This document shows positions 1-12,400 of a stretch of 64,000 bases of DNA, in pieces. Both the position numbers and the translations under genes were made by a program. Below the pieces are notes generated by a model. The model was not told the origin of the DNA and did no database searches. It saw nothing but the letters and a program-made list of their open reading frames with translations. Within the stretch, counting starts at the first letter, position 1. Each line of letters opens with the position of its first letter. The DNA is from Isoperla grammatica (Eukaryota; Arthropoda; Insecta; Plecoptera; Perlodidae): positions 47,662,224 to 47,726,223 of the forward strand of contig OX246740.1 of NCBI GenBank assembly GCA_945910005.1, given 5' to 3'.

Positions 1-211
1 TAGACAGATAGTTTTAAAGTATTGATTTTTGTATATTTGCTCGCACAGTGTATGTCTTAGTTATTTAATTAAAAGAGATTAATTAATTAAAAAAATAGTT
101 TATATAATTGGTATTTTTTAGTTTCTTTCTTAGGCAACCTAAGCGATGTATATTGTAATCATTTCATTCGTCATTGCTAAGACTAAATAACGTTCTTGCT
201 TGTGTTTCCAG

Positions 212-1479
212 AAAAAATCCAAAAAGAAGCTGATGAAATATTTGCGGGTGCCATTGTAGCTGGCATAATGGTCGTCGTTCTTGGAGTGTTGTTTGCGATA
301 GCCTGCGCTGTGTACGGGTGCTGTGAATGGTACGTATCATGTATCTCAATCTGTATAGCCTCATACCCCCTCATACCGGTATCATTTATGTGCGCTATAC
401 GAAAGACGAACAAACGGTGAAAATAAAAATACAAGAAAATACTAAGTCACAATTATTATTATGATTTTCGATTAATGACCTCAATGTTATTATTTCCAAG
501 AAATATATTCATTTTTTGTGTGTGGCTCTTTAATCGATTTATTTCTGCTTTCAATGCAGATGTTCTAGGGTTCGATTCCCTGTTCCGGTTTTTTTTTTAA
601 ACTTATAGGATCTTGATTTGAATTTTGAATCTATTTATAAATATGATAAACCGGTGACTTTAGTGGCGCCATAGCAACAATGCACATGATAAATTGTATA
701 AAGTATGTCCCACACTGAAAATGAAGTGGGTCGACTGTAAATGAAAAATACATGTTTGTTGTTTCAGTGAATGTTTGTTTGGTGGTATTCCTGAAAGTAA
801 AAAGAGTGTGAAGCTAGATAGAGAGAGATACAGACCATTGCAAAAAGATCCAGAAAATCCGACTCCGAGTAACGATTCGGTACAACTTCCTGCAGGTAAA
901 CAATAAAAATACTACTACAACGTTGGCATTAGTTGACAGAGATTACAGCAGATTGCCTCAAATCAGTGGCGTACCACACTCACATGTGGGGGACATCTTA
1001 TACATAGTTTAGTTTAAAAGTTATACTCCTTGATACTGTCGTTGAGCGGTTGTCAAGTCATGTCTACACTAACTGAAGGCGCGCTCAATATGGAACTGGT
1101 GAAAAGTATTGGAGTTCGTGGGACTGGCCTTGCCGCCGAATGCGATTTTTTTGTCATATTGGACCTATAAACACGTTTCATTAACGGACAATCACAACAT
1201 TGATTTTACAATCATAAGTTTTATTTCTTAATCATTTGGCGCCACTGTGAAGCTACATGTAATCAACAACATGTAATCATTTAAAATTGTAGTATCTTGC
1301 CATTTTCTTTCCTTCCCGCTCTCTCTCAATGAGGGGGGGGGAGGGTTCCCCACCCCCACCCCGTTGGATACGACACTGCCTGGTTATGATAATCGATCCT
1401 TTTTATTCCAGGACATTCGCCAGGATGGCAGCATGTCGTTGCTGCAGTTCCAGTGCAAGCAATAGCCTTGACGACATAA
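212..1479 (+). CDS. 3' end of an unrecognised single-pass membrane protein gene (3 exons seen)
   Basis: I do not recognise this protein. Three exons join in frame: 212-329, 768-895 and 1412-1479 (stop TAA 1477-1479). Acceptors are TTCCAG, TTTCAG and TTCCAG; donors are GTACGT at 330 and GTAAAC at 896; the phases agree. The visible product is about 104 residues. It starts with a charged stretch (KIQKEADEIF), then one hydrophobic helix of about 25 residues (from FAGAIVAGIMVVV), then a Cys cluster (YGCCECECLF) that could be palmitoylated. A hydrophilic tail rich in Lys, Arg, Pro and Asp follows, ending in ALTT. This is the layout of the C-terminus of a type I plasma-membrane protein. The N-terminal exons lie upstream of the window. 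The single helix and junctions are seen; topology and function are inferred. Introns hold repeat fragments. Confidence 0.6.
541..760 (+). repeat. tRNA-derived SINE-like fragment
   Basis: A B-box-like GGTTCGATTCC follows a decayed tRNA-like head. The body is shared with 37690-37952 and the tail with 43960-44110 (a GCACAT-ATAAA-TGTATA stretch followed by TGAAAATCAGTTCT-like sequence). It lies in the intron before the second visible exon of the upstream membrane protein gene. Confidence 0.5.
964..1378. mobile_element. hAT-like non-autonomous element (decayed)
   Basis: The ends are CAGTGGCGTACC and GGATACGACACTG, an imperfect terminal inverted repeat of the hAT type. A G/C-rich stretch sits near the right end. 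No matching 8-bp target-site duplication is visible, so it is old or mis-bounded. It occupies the last intron of the membrane protein gene. Confidence 0.45.
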
Positions 1480-1509
1480 ATTCCAATGTATTATTATTTA
1501 TTATGTTTA

Positions 1510-1515
1510 AATAAA
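1510..1515 (+). promoter_or_regulatory. poly(A) signal AATAAA
   Basis: A canonical AATAAA lies 31 bases after the stop codon at 1479 of the upstream membrane protein gene. This supports the choice of last exon. Confidence 0.5.
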
Positions 1516-1639
1516 TTATGTATTTGATAGTAAAAAAATGAAAACAATACTGTTTATTGACTACTTTTTATAAATCGAATAATGTTTATTCCAAAATCCC
1601 TTACGATCATACTTTTTAAGTTTTCTCGTTTGGTGAAAA

Positions 1640-1835
1640 CAATCGATAGAGATGGATCAATGCTAACACACAGGGGAGATCGCCGGTTCGATACCCGATG
1701 CTGACAATCCCTACTGAAGGGTTTTTCTAAGGTTGGAAAAAGGTTGGACTTCTCTGGACTTCTCCAAGGTTGGACTTCTCAGTCACAAGGTGAATGCTGG
1801 GATGAAGTCATTACAACAGCTTTCGGACATTCCTT
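1640..1835 (+). repeat. tRNA-derived SINE, copy 1
   Basis: Contains GGTTCGATACCCG (B-box-like) and then the body shared with the complete copy at 59205: a CTGAAGG-GTTTTTCT stretch, a GAATGCTGGGAT motif and GGACATTCC. An internal local triplication of a GGTTGGACTTCTC-like motif sits at about 1732-1780. The rest of 1516-2375 shows no gene; the TIMM9 promoter must lie in it, but I see no sharp motif. Confidence 0.55.
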
Positions 1836-2375
1836 CCTAAATATTTCAAATACTACAGAATTCTCGGCTTGTTGGATGCAACCATACGTGTTCGTGTGTG
1901 TATGTATTGGATTATGATTTATAATGTGTACCCAAATCACCACAAGAAACACGTGACAATAATATAGAGCTGTAAGCGGTAAAACGGTGATTATCTGGTT
2001 AGGACAAAACTTAGCGCTGTTTAGCTTATTTGAAATTGTATTTCCATTCAATAGTATTCAGTTCATGAATAGTACTTCATTCGAACACACCATGGACTTA
2101 TAATCTCCACGAAATGAACACACAATAAGCAAAAATGTTCTCCTCAAGTTTGCGAGTGTTGTGCAAGCCAACACAAGTTTGAATTTCCCCCCAACCCAGT
2201 TTGGGCACCGCCACCTTCGTAAAAAGTTAAGCCGGTCGTGTTGATGCTCGTGTTTTGAAGATTTTGTATGGTTTCCTACATAATTTTGTTGTGATAAGAC
2301 AGATTTAGCGCTAACAGTTTCTAGTAATTACCAAATTTACCTTCAAAACCAAAGAATAAATACCTGAGCAATAAA

Positions 2376-4552
2376 ATGGCAATGGCACAAACGGAGGATG
2401 TCGTAGACGTTGCCCAAATGAAAACTGTAAGTTCACACGAAAGTTAGGTTATGTTACCTTACCTTCCATGCATTTCAATCATCTAGGCTAGGCCTCTTCA
2501 ATTCAAACCCAATGCCTAGACCCAGGCCTAGGTCTGTGTATCCAACTGTCTAATGTCCATCGAAATTCGAGCGTGTATTCGTATGTCCTAAATTAGGGCC
2601 TACTTCAACAATTTTGGTCTTGATTATAATTGCTAGGCCTAGGCCCCTAGGGGTAGGTAGGCTAGGTCTAGGCCTATTTTTCTGTCCTAATGTTCTAGGC
2701 CTAGCCTAGGCACTAGGGTCGTGACGCAAACCTGATCCAGATCACTCAGATTGGAATTGACACAGTGCCATGCACTCAGTGGGACCCAATGGAATAGGCC
2801 TACAATGCCTCTCGCTTGCTAAAACCGGCTTGATAGCAAGTAGGTAGGCCTAGGCCTAGCCTACTCCTACTCCTAGGCCTACTCCTTCCTACCTCACAAA
2901 TATTTGTTAGGCCTAGTATTATGTTCAGGTCTCAATAATTATCTTAACTTTATCCTAAAACACATGCACTCTTCTAGGTATGAGCTCCAACATGCTTATT
3001 TTCATTAACAATGTTGTTCTTTTCAGTTCCGTGACTTTCTCATCTCGTACAATAAGTTGTCTGAAATGTGCTTCAATGACTGTGTTTGGGATTTCACAAC
3101 CAGGGACGTAAAAAGTCAGGAGGTAAGGCTGAGTGAAGGTTATCACACTTGCACGCACATTCATAGGCGCCGACTTGTTAACATTTCAGGGGGGGCTCAA
3201 ATAAATGACTCGCATACACATTGGAGGCACAGTTAGTAGTTACGAAGTTTGGATAGATTTATAGAGGTGCTATAGTTCAAAGAAATATCCAAATCCTCCT
3301 TGAAAAAAACGTTCAAACTTCTCCGTCAATTTTTGAAGTTGCAAATTGTTTCATTTTGGCCATATGATTGATTACTTTTACCTGAAACCCATTTCAAAAA
3401 TTTGATCAAAAACTTGAATACGTACTTATAGATATGTCGTTTGGTAATCATGAGCGTCACTGCCATCGTCAAGTCGACGGGGCATTTTCCTTTTTCTGCA
3501 GAAAGGTTGGCTCTACTAAATAAAGCTTGTGAGCTCGACTGTGATTTGTCCCGTCGCTAAATATCCGTCACGACGTAATACTAATACCTCGAATGCCGTT
3601 GTAATTGTGGTGATCTTAGACTGTGACATTTAAAAATAGAGGCAAGTACTTTGAAAAATTTCGACTTTCACTGATCGTCAATACGTGAAATAGTAAGTTT
3701 CAAACGGGAGAGTTTTGACAGAAATCCATTGGCTTTTCCAGCCCCATCGCCCTGACCTGTAAAGTGAACGTCTTGCAAAAACGGTAAAATCTTTTGAAAG
3801 TAAGACTCGGTTTGATACAAAACACCATCACCGTGTTGGGCAAAATAGCCACAATGGCTTGTGAATCATCATCTTGAAATTACTTGAAGATTGCTAATCT
3901 TTTTGGCGAGTTTCGAACGAAAGCTATAAGTTCGCGCATCAACATGAGAGAGTCTCGTATTTTTTCAATGCGTTGTATTGAATCTCAGGGGGGGCGCTAG
4001 ACCCCAAGCCCCCCCGTAGTCGGCGCCTATGCGCACATTCATACTAAGTCGGTAGGCAAATAGCCCTGTGCTGCTATACCCAAATATGTACCAATATAGC
4101 CCTACCAACGAATACATTTCACTAACGTAAAGCAACTTTTTTGATAACTAGTGATTCGAGCTCAATCAGCGATCTGTATTTTAATTTGATGCTTGCTGGT
4201 TGGTTGGCCACAAATATCACTCGTCTATGACGAATGCATTGATAAGGAAGGTTGCTTTGGGCTTTATCCAAGCAACAAACTACCGTACTGAACTAGTTAA
4301 TCTATTGGAGTTGAAACTTAATGTTCTGCAACTTTGGAGTTTGGACTGACTAAAATGTTGAGATTGAAAATAATATCAGTTCCTTTATAGCCCATTAATG
4401 TTGTTTTTAAAAATTATTTTTAGGACAAATGTGCTTTAAACTGCATGGAGAAGTACTTGAAGGTGAACCAGAGAGTGTCGCAGAGATTCCAGGAGTTTCA
4501 AGTGGTCGGGAGTGAGAACGCTATGGCTGCAGCGCAACGGGCGGGCCAATAA
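2376..4552 (+). CDS. TIMM9: TIMM9, mitochondrial intermembrane-space small Tim chaperone
   Basis: Tim9 pairs with Tim10 in a hexameric chaperone that escorts hydrophobic carrier and beta-barrel precursors across the mitochondrial intermembrane space. Three exons, all phase 0: 2376-2426, 3027-3122 and 4424-4552, giving 91 aa (human 89). Donors are GTAAGT and GTAAGG; acceptors TTTCAG and TTTTAG. The twin CX3C signature is intact: CFNDC at residues 32-36 and CALNC at 52-56, with 15 residues between, which forms two disulfides in the family. Conserved neighbours are [22 protein letters not shown] and QRFQEFQ. The first ATG is used; a second ATG is the third codon. The gene is complete and looks functional. 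No canonical AATAAA is visible just downstream. Intron 1 is rich in AGGCCT motifs and intron 2 carries a hAT element. Confidence 0.96.
2470..2920. repeat. AGGCCT/CCTAGG-rich intronic stretch
   Basis: TIMM9 intron 1 contains more than a dozen overlapping copies of TAGGCCTA-type sequence in varied phase, not as a regular tandem array. The same motif is sprinkled through the window (for example 6090, 21890, 49220). No function is visible. Confidence 0.6.
3162..4031. mobile_element. Non-autonomous hAT element, 870 bp, exact 8-bp TSD
   Basis: Perfect 13-bp terminal inverted repeats CATAGGCGCCGAC / GTCGGCGCCTATG are flanked on both sides by CGCACATT (3154-3161 and 4032-4039). An 8-bp duplication is the hAT superfamily hallmark. 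Subterminal G7 runs occur at both ends in inverted orientation. No transposase is encoded. It sits inside TIMM9 intron 2 in a position that leaves the splice sites untouched. Confidence 0.9.
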
Positions 4553-4967
4553 CACACACCCTACGAGTATAGGACATGAAGACCTACCGGTACCAACTTC
4601 ATCACTACTCTTCACAACCATCGTTAAACTCTAGGACCTACCTATATTATTATTTAAATATTATAAAGTTAAGTTATAATCAATGTAAATACAATATGAA
4701 GGAAGTTAGTTTACTCTCCCCAACATGTGAGACTGTAATATGAAACGGGATCCAAGTAGATGTTAGCGTGGAATTTGTGGTTATTTCTTTTGTATTACAT
4801 ACAAAAATAATATTGACATTGTTCATTTAACACTAGGTGTATTTAATTTCCGATACTCATAACACTGCTCCTACTTATTAAAATCATAATCCAACACTTG
4901 ATTTTTAGTTGGCTTCTAGCTAATTTTGAATTAAGGTTATGAAAGTAGGTGCCAATCGGCTGGAATG

Positions 4968-5150
4968 GTATATTAAGTGAGGAAAGGATCCAACAGCTTA
5001 CCTTCGTGTAGTAAGATGACGGATTTGCGAGTTTGAAGTACACATAAAGACATAATTTTGTATTATGTCTTTATGTGTACTTCAAACTCGCAAATCCGTC
5101 ATCTTACTACACGAAGGTAAGCTGTTGGATCCTTTCCTCACTTAATATAC
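4968..5150. repeat. Perfect 89-bp palindrome with 5-bp spacer
   Basis: Arms 4968-5056 and 5062-5150 are exact reverse complements by eye. A 14-bp direct repeat TAATTTTGAATTAA lies at 4921-4934 and 5151-5164, so bases 4935-5150 look like an insertion flanked by a short duplication. No protein is encoded. Confidence 0.85.
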
Positions 5151-5243
5151 TAATTTTGAATTAACATGGTGGATTTATATATCCTGGCAGGGATCTATAA
5201 TTCATGTCAAGTGTTATATAGGTAGTACCTGAGACGAGTTATA

Positions 5244-5390
5244 GGGAACCCAAGACAACCTTACACATGCTTTCGTCACAGGCGAGATATTCGTAGCCAG
5301 TAGCGCACTCTTGTCTCGGGCGGTTCGCTGGTTGGCTCCGAGTGCCTCGCTTGTGACGAAAGCATATCTAAGGTAGTCTTGGGTTGCCTA
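5244..5390. repeat. Foldback/MITE, about 147 bp
   Basis: Imperfect inverted repeats of about 43 bp (GGGAACCCAAGAC ... CTTTCGTCACAGGCGAG, and CTCGCTTGTGACGAAAG ... GTCTTGGGTTGCC) surround a short loop. The remainder of 5391-6494 holds AT-rich sequence without a gene I can support. Confidence 0.7.
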
Positions 5391-6494
5391 GCCTATATTC
5401 ACTATTGAAAGCTCAAATGCAACTTAGGCTGTATTTCTAATTATTGGTATAAATAGGCCTTCATTTAAAAAATAAATATTGTATAAGAAAACAACTGATG
5501 TTCCTGGAGGCCTAAAATTCATCTCAAAGCAGCTTACAACATAAAGTAAGGGGAAAATGGACAGAGGGATCAAAGGATGCAAGCCGGGAAGAACAACAAA
5601 ATAAATGGAACATGCAGAAGGAAGATAACAACAACAATGTTACGATTGCACTCCCCGCATGACCTGCTGGCAAGACATCTCCAGGGAGTATCTGACCTCC
5701 CTCAATTCTGGAAAAAACCTGAAGCTGGACACAATTTATTCACAAAAAAAAACTCTTTTGTGTAAAATATGCGGGACATTTTATTCAAGTTTGTTGAAAG
5801 AATAGTGCACATTCTGTGGATTACGTTACTTAAATTATGCAAGTATTGCACATTATATTACACATGCCTACAGTGTTTTTATAAACTCTTCGATTGACAT
5901 TTAACTTAATCCAGTCTAGTTAATTTTAAAGCGATTTTCATTAAAATACATTCAAAATACCAGAATTGGCATTGTCAACAATTCAAACAAGTATTGAAAT
6001 TTGTCGTCTCTGTTATTTGTGCACAGTACTACTTCTTATTGGATCATCAATGTAAGCAAATTATTTTTTATTTATATACCGGTATAGGTAGGCCTACCTA
6101 TTTGCTTTATGCAAATGCACTGCATGTTAGCCCATCAAAAAATAATAATTAAAAGCAAGTTTAAACGATCTTCGTCTTATAGTTGTACCTAGGTAGGCCT
6201 ACTATGTATGTAATTTGGATTTTGCTTCCAATACCTCATTGACGTTACGACTTACGAGTGCACAAATCTTGTACATAGCATGGTCAAGTGTTCATTGTAG
6301 GCCTATAGTCTAACACCTTCTGATAGACTTCATTTTTTTTACAAACTATGCTTACATATTATACCGGTATTGACAGTGTTAATGATACTCAATTCAGGTA
6401 ATCCTTTGCATGGATACCAGAACTCCGACACCTCTTCTCTACCATGTTGGTTGGGTTTGTGTGAAGTAATTAGGCCTCCGAAGAAGAGGTATCG

Positions 6495-9400
6495 TCATCC
6501 GCAACAATACCCCGTGAAGATGTTACTTCGATTGCCGTGACGAGATTTGAAGCGTGACAGTGAAATCGTGTCGTTGTCACGTTCTTGAGCCTTGATGTGG
6601 AGTACTCGTTGAATCAAATAGGAGATCGCAGGCTCTGTGAACATTCGATTGGTGGATTTATTTATTCATGTTTGCGTATCCATACTTACAGCTTTTATTA
6701 ATATTTATTATTTACACATGCATGCAGCTTTGAAATTTTGAAATCATGCATGGAGCTTTGAAATTTGAAAAGTTTCAAATCTCCGTGTATGCTTAACTCA
6801 GTGTAGGCTTACATGGGCTTGACTTGAAATGTTTGTTTCAAAACTATTATGAATGTATTCTACTGCCACCTATTTGTGTGACTGTGCATACTGTCATACT
6901 GACATTAGACGTAATATGTAGTAGGCTACAAACAAAAGTACAAGAGTATGCAGTTCTTTGTACAGAAAATAGTTTGTAATTCAATTTTGCATTAGAAATC
7001 TCTGTTTCTACTAAAACAATTTTTTTTATTTGTATCTATAGATTCTAAGGAAAACTATTCTTGGGGGGAAATTGATGCTTCTTTAAAAAATACTGCTATA
7101 TTGTTGATGACTAATTGTAATACACCACACAGCCCTGGTTGCAATCTATTCGACACTAAATGTGTCAAGAGATAGCACCACTGCTGCGCAACATGGCTGA
7201 CAGCTAGAGGGTAACAAACTGACAGGAGAGCATGAATCCGCCTAAACATGTTATTGCGCAAAGTAAGTTTTTAACTTTATTCTGAAATATACATATATTT
7301 GAAAGCAAATAGAGCCCAAAGGAATCTCAATGAAAGAGAGGCAGTGTTAATCGGTGGCCTTTTAATTGCATGTGGTTAATTAACATTATGATCAGAACAT
7401 GAACTTCGGACCTTCGGATACTTGGTGTGTCCCCTGATCCAAAATCCCCATAATATTTTTTTTTTTTTTTTATCATATGCCCACATTTGGCTTAATCAGG
7501 CCATCATGTAAGATCTGGTCAACCAGTAGAGACAGGCCTCCTTTTCTTCTCTCTTCATGCCCATAATATCAAAGGCATCTTGGATACAAAATGCAACCAG
7601 CAAATATCCAGCAAAGCTAGATATTCACTGATGCAACAATATCACTTATGTTTCTTTGGAATCGTTGCCATTCTCATAAACACTGACAAATGACACTGAC
7701 AAATGACATCCAGCGGCTCTGTTGCCCTCTAGCTATTACTTCGCGATTTCGCCGCCAGAGATCATATCTGCAACATTTAGTGCCGAATGATGCGCGATTG
7801 TGTTCACACTTGTATACTTGTAGGCCTACTGTAAACAGCTTTCGGTATGTTGATTGGAAATAGGTGCGAGTGTGATACACTAGTATGTAATTATATTCGT
7901 TCTTGTTGACAAATGCTCTTATGTCCATTGTTTGAATGCCATTCTAAAACAGCGTGTAATATGCGGTAGCAATTATTAGCATTACATACCAATGTTGACA
8001 TTTTCTCTAGCAGAGGTGAAGAACCAAGCATTGATTGAATTGTCCTTGCAGAATGTTGCTATCGTTTCAGCTGGAATGTTGAATGGGCTATGAATGTCGC
8101 ACTTGTTCGCGAGTAGTACAACTGGTATCGGAGCTCCGTCAGGTAGCGTTACCTTTTCCCGTAGGTCTGCAAGCCACTGTGGAAATAAATATCACATTTA
8201 GTGTAGGCCTATATGGATTAAGCTTTTCCATTCTCTATTGCTCGTTAGTGACATTTGTGAGCTACACAGTACAGATTATGGTGTTGTTAAACGATGGTTA
8301 GTCCTTACCCACTTGCTAATCTAGGAATGTTTTGTACTAAGTTTTTTTTAAAATTTAATTTGGGATGAACACTCTCCTCTTTGAGTTCGTAAAAGCTTTT
8401 GGACCATTACTGGTTTTGGTCCAATTTCTTTTTGTAGCCAATAGTTGTTGTTGATATTCTGAATTAATCTTAATGAAGTTTTGAACCATTTCGAAATACA
8501 ACATATGTCTGGCAGGCAACGACAAATGGTTCCGATGGGAATTACATCAGCCATAAGTCAATAATGTGTGTGTTTAAGGTGAATCTACCCCCATATATAT
8601 ATTTTTTTAATATGCATAAAGAACACATAATATGGAGTTAATATATTAAATACGCTCATTTGAGAAGATCAAAACTAATTTTCAAGCCCATTTTGGAGGA
8701 GCCGTATGGTATTTACAACGGGTTTTATGACGAATACGGATAACAACTACGTACGGATAACATACGCGTTTGGTATGCGGTTTTTTGTTTACACCTTACC
8801 CTCACTATTGGCTATGTGGATTTAGTGTTTTGGAATAAGTGTTTTCAATATTTGGTTTACTATGATATATTTTGCTCGCCGGTACAAATACAATTTCCGT
8901 ACCGGAGAACAAAATAAAACGTAGAAACCCAAATATTGAAAACACTTATTTCAAAACACTAAATCCACATAGCCAATAGTGAGGGTAAGGTGTAAACAAA
9001 AAATCGCATACCAAACGCGTATGTGGTTTAAACGTAGTTGTTAGCCGTATTTTTCATAAAACCCGTTGTAAATACCATACGGCTCCTCCAAAATGGGCTT
9101 GAAAATTAGTTTTGACTTTTGATATTCTCAAATGAGCGTATTTCATATACTAACCCATATGTTGTCTTTATGCATATTTAAAAAAATAAAATAAATTAGG
9201 GGTAGATTCACTAACTGCAGTACGTCTTCAACTTGATTGTGCCGGTAACATTGAAATTGTAGAATGGTGGTGAGATAGGACTAGCACCAGTTTTTTTAGT
9301 TTTTTTTTTTTATGACTATAGCATATTTGCAAGGGCCTTCACCCAATGTTCTAGTATCATTTTAAAATTCACCCCTACTGGCCCTACTCCAACTAAATAT

Positions 9401-12400
9401 TGCCATGTTTTTGATAAGTGGAACATTCTAACAATGGTTATAGGCCTATGATTGAGATTGGACAAAAGTTAATGAAAACTTATTATATGTAAGCAGTGCA
9501 ATATGGAAGTGTAGGAGGAAAGATAATAATGGAATAAGCTGTCCTGTATTAAACTAAACTGGGTATTGAAAATGTAATGTTAGTAGTTACCCTTTGTACT
9601 GACTCGAATGTAGACATACGCGATACGTCGAAAACGACAGCGGCAGCGACCCTGGAAATAGACATTTCTTTTTAGTCAAAAACTACAAAGACAAATCACA
9701 ACTGTCGAGGCGTATATATACATAACTATTACTGATAGTACTTGCTATGATCAACTAAGCATATTTGGGTGTTTGGATAGTTTGGGAGGAATGTCGGGAG
9801 ACTATCTTATAGGACTTAATCCAGGCATTCCTCTCGTAACTGACTCTGAGGAAAACCTCGGGAAAACCCTATCAAGATTGTCGGTGGCCTGAATCGAACC
9901 GGCGACCTCCCGAATTAACCCGGGTAACTGCGCCTTACCACTGAACTAACTCTATCTGTGGCAGTGGTGGTTTCGCGGCGCGGCCTGGCACCCTTTCGAG
10001 TAACATTTTGGTCGAATATCAAATTTCTTTCTTCCTATTAGTCAACTAAAATTAATTAATTAATGATGCAAAACAAGGTAACAAGCCCAAATTATGTTTT
10101 ATAATGCGTGGCGATTGCCATTAGTTTTAACTTTGCAATATTTTGAACATGTTTCCACTTGCTAATTGGCCTAGATTATTGAAATATTACGTAATCAACG
10201 GACAACTCGCCCTAACCGCCGCCGCCCCCCCCCCCCCCCGTGAATATATTTACAGTACCTCTTTAGATTTTCGAGGTATTATAATATTGGTGTAGGCTGA
10301 CGCCGCCCTGGCACCATTATATCAATACACTGACTGATCGGTGGGTAAGATGCCTTATCTTTGGCTCATGCTGATACTTCTGTTTAGATTGCATTCACGG
10401 AATCACGGGGGTCAGCTCCGAAAGTCATCAGCACTGTTTATTATGCTTATACTGTTTGAAGTGTTGGGGAGGTGACCTGTTTGCTATATGACTAACTAAC
10501 TAGACTCCATCTTCAGTATTGGTATAATCAATTTCGTCGCAATGTATATGCAGTGTTTTTATTATTAAGTCAGATGACCTAAAATCAAGCGTTAGTTTTT
10601 GGTGATGTTATTTAGAAACACGTCTATCTACGTAGGAAGTATAAACAGATAATCACAACAATACTATTCACGTACCATTTCTGTACCGTATGTCGTTACA
10701 ATTACATGTAGACATAAACATCATTAGTAATGTCAAACAATCGTGTCGTATTGAGGTGAAGTTATATAATTTTTATTTGTTACTCTCATATCTGTGCGGA
10801 CAGAAAGATGATTTGTAAGGGTCCGTCAAGTTCACCACTGCAACGTGTTTTCCATTTGCGTTTGATTCTTCAAATAGTTCCCACTTGTCATCCCCGCTTG
10901 TCTGTTTCAAACCATCAATCACAATTGTCACAACAACTGCTTTCATGTAACTTGTCTCCCGCTCTTCTCAAGTCCCTGTCAAATTCAAGTCAGGTCGATT
11001 TTGTCCGTTCCTTCCGTGAGCACATAATGATTACGAACTCCATGGACAAGCACGGGGTCTGGTCAGTCGAAAGAGGCGAAATATTTTTAATTCGAATTCG
11101 CGTGTAAAATGCCCAGAAAACAGCTTTCTAACATGAATTAAGAAAACAAAATAAATATCAATACATTATTATTCATATTAATTGTAATTAATTCATATTA
11201 AGCACTTAAATGAATGTGGCTACATTTTTGTAGCCCGGTCGTATTTCGCCAGTCACCTGTTGACGGAATAAACTGTGCTCTCTGTGAGTTGAATGAGTGC
11301 GTGAGTCAGCGTCTGCGAATGTGACCTGCATACATCGAGGGCTGGAGAGCCGACCATCAACTGTAAGCCCCACTCCCCCCCCCCCCCCCCCCCCCCCCCT
11401 GTTACAAAATACAATCGACCGCGTTGTCTTTGTTGACAGAATACCGAGACACCTTTTCCCCTAGAATTACAAACCGCTAAAAATACGTCTTTTCAGTGAA
11501 TCTCTCGGGACACCGGTACAAGTGTTCCGATAACGGTACTGTTACTGTACCGGTACAGTCAAACCGGTACGTCTTGTCACCTTAGCAAAATTACATGTTT
11601 CTACTATCTCAAGGACGCTACAAAACATTTAATAAATGGATATATTCCCACTATACCACTATCTATAAAGACTCGTAAACTTACTATTTTGGATTAACTT
11701 CCTTCCCAACCCCACTTATTACAATATTAGAAATGTTGTTTAGTTTAGTGTATTTTCGAGGTTCAAACAACAAAATTTCGCGCCGTTTGAACGTTGCAAT
11801 TCTACTCTTTCTCATCGAACCCATTAGAAGCGTGTACAGTTTGTACAATGAACATTTATACATTTCCGCAAGTACGCATAACAAACCTGCGTATGCGACG
11901 TCAGTGTGAACAGTAGAACGCCAACACCCTGTTTGCCGCCAAAACATGGAAGTACGGGTGTTTGAATGCTCGCGTGTTCAGCGATATCACCGCATAATAA
12001 TTAATAATTTTTCTTATATGAACACCCGTTATAAGGTGCACACCAGCTTTACCTGATATGCCCCTCTTCAGGTGACTAACTATTTAATTTATTTAACCGG
12101 TAAGGTGTTTCGTGTTTGGATAGCTGGGAAGGAATGTTTGCCACTCTCTTACCAGTCGTATAGGAATACTTGTTCGCCTTGATTACCTATACCTCATCGT
12201 TCAAAATACAATACAAATACCAGCAACTTAAAAAAACGCCAGTTTCTTGGCAACAATATCATTGATTATGCGAATAACGATTATATAAGTATAGTCACGT
12301 GCCGTGTTTGAACTAATGACCACGCTTGATGTTAACTGCTGTGCGTTTTATGGTATAGTTATATTTATATTATTTGTTAATTTCACTTCAGTGTTTTCTG

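Noticed and set aside
7042..7172. Plus-strand open stretch after an acceptor-like TCTATAG, ending in a stop
   Set aside because: Lies in the last Rab intron with no partner exon or donor; likely chance.
10773..10946. 57-codon minus-strand frame (MKAVVVTIVIDGLKQ...) in a Rab intron
   Set aside because: Protein-like composition, but there is a stop shortly upstream, no splice support and no recognised family. It is too short to claim without transcripts.
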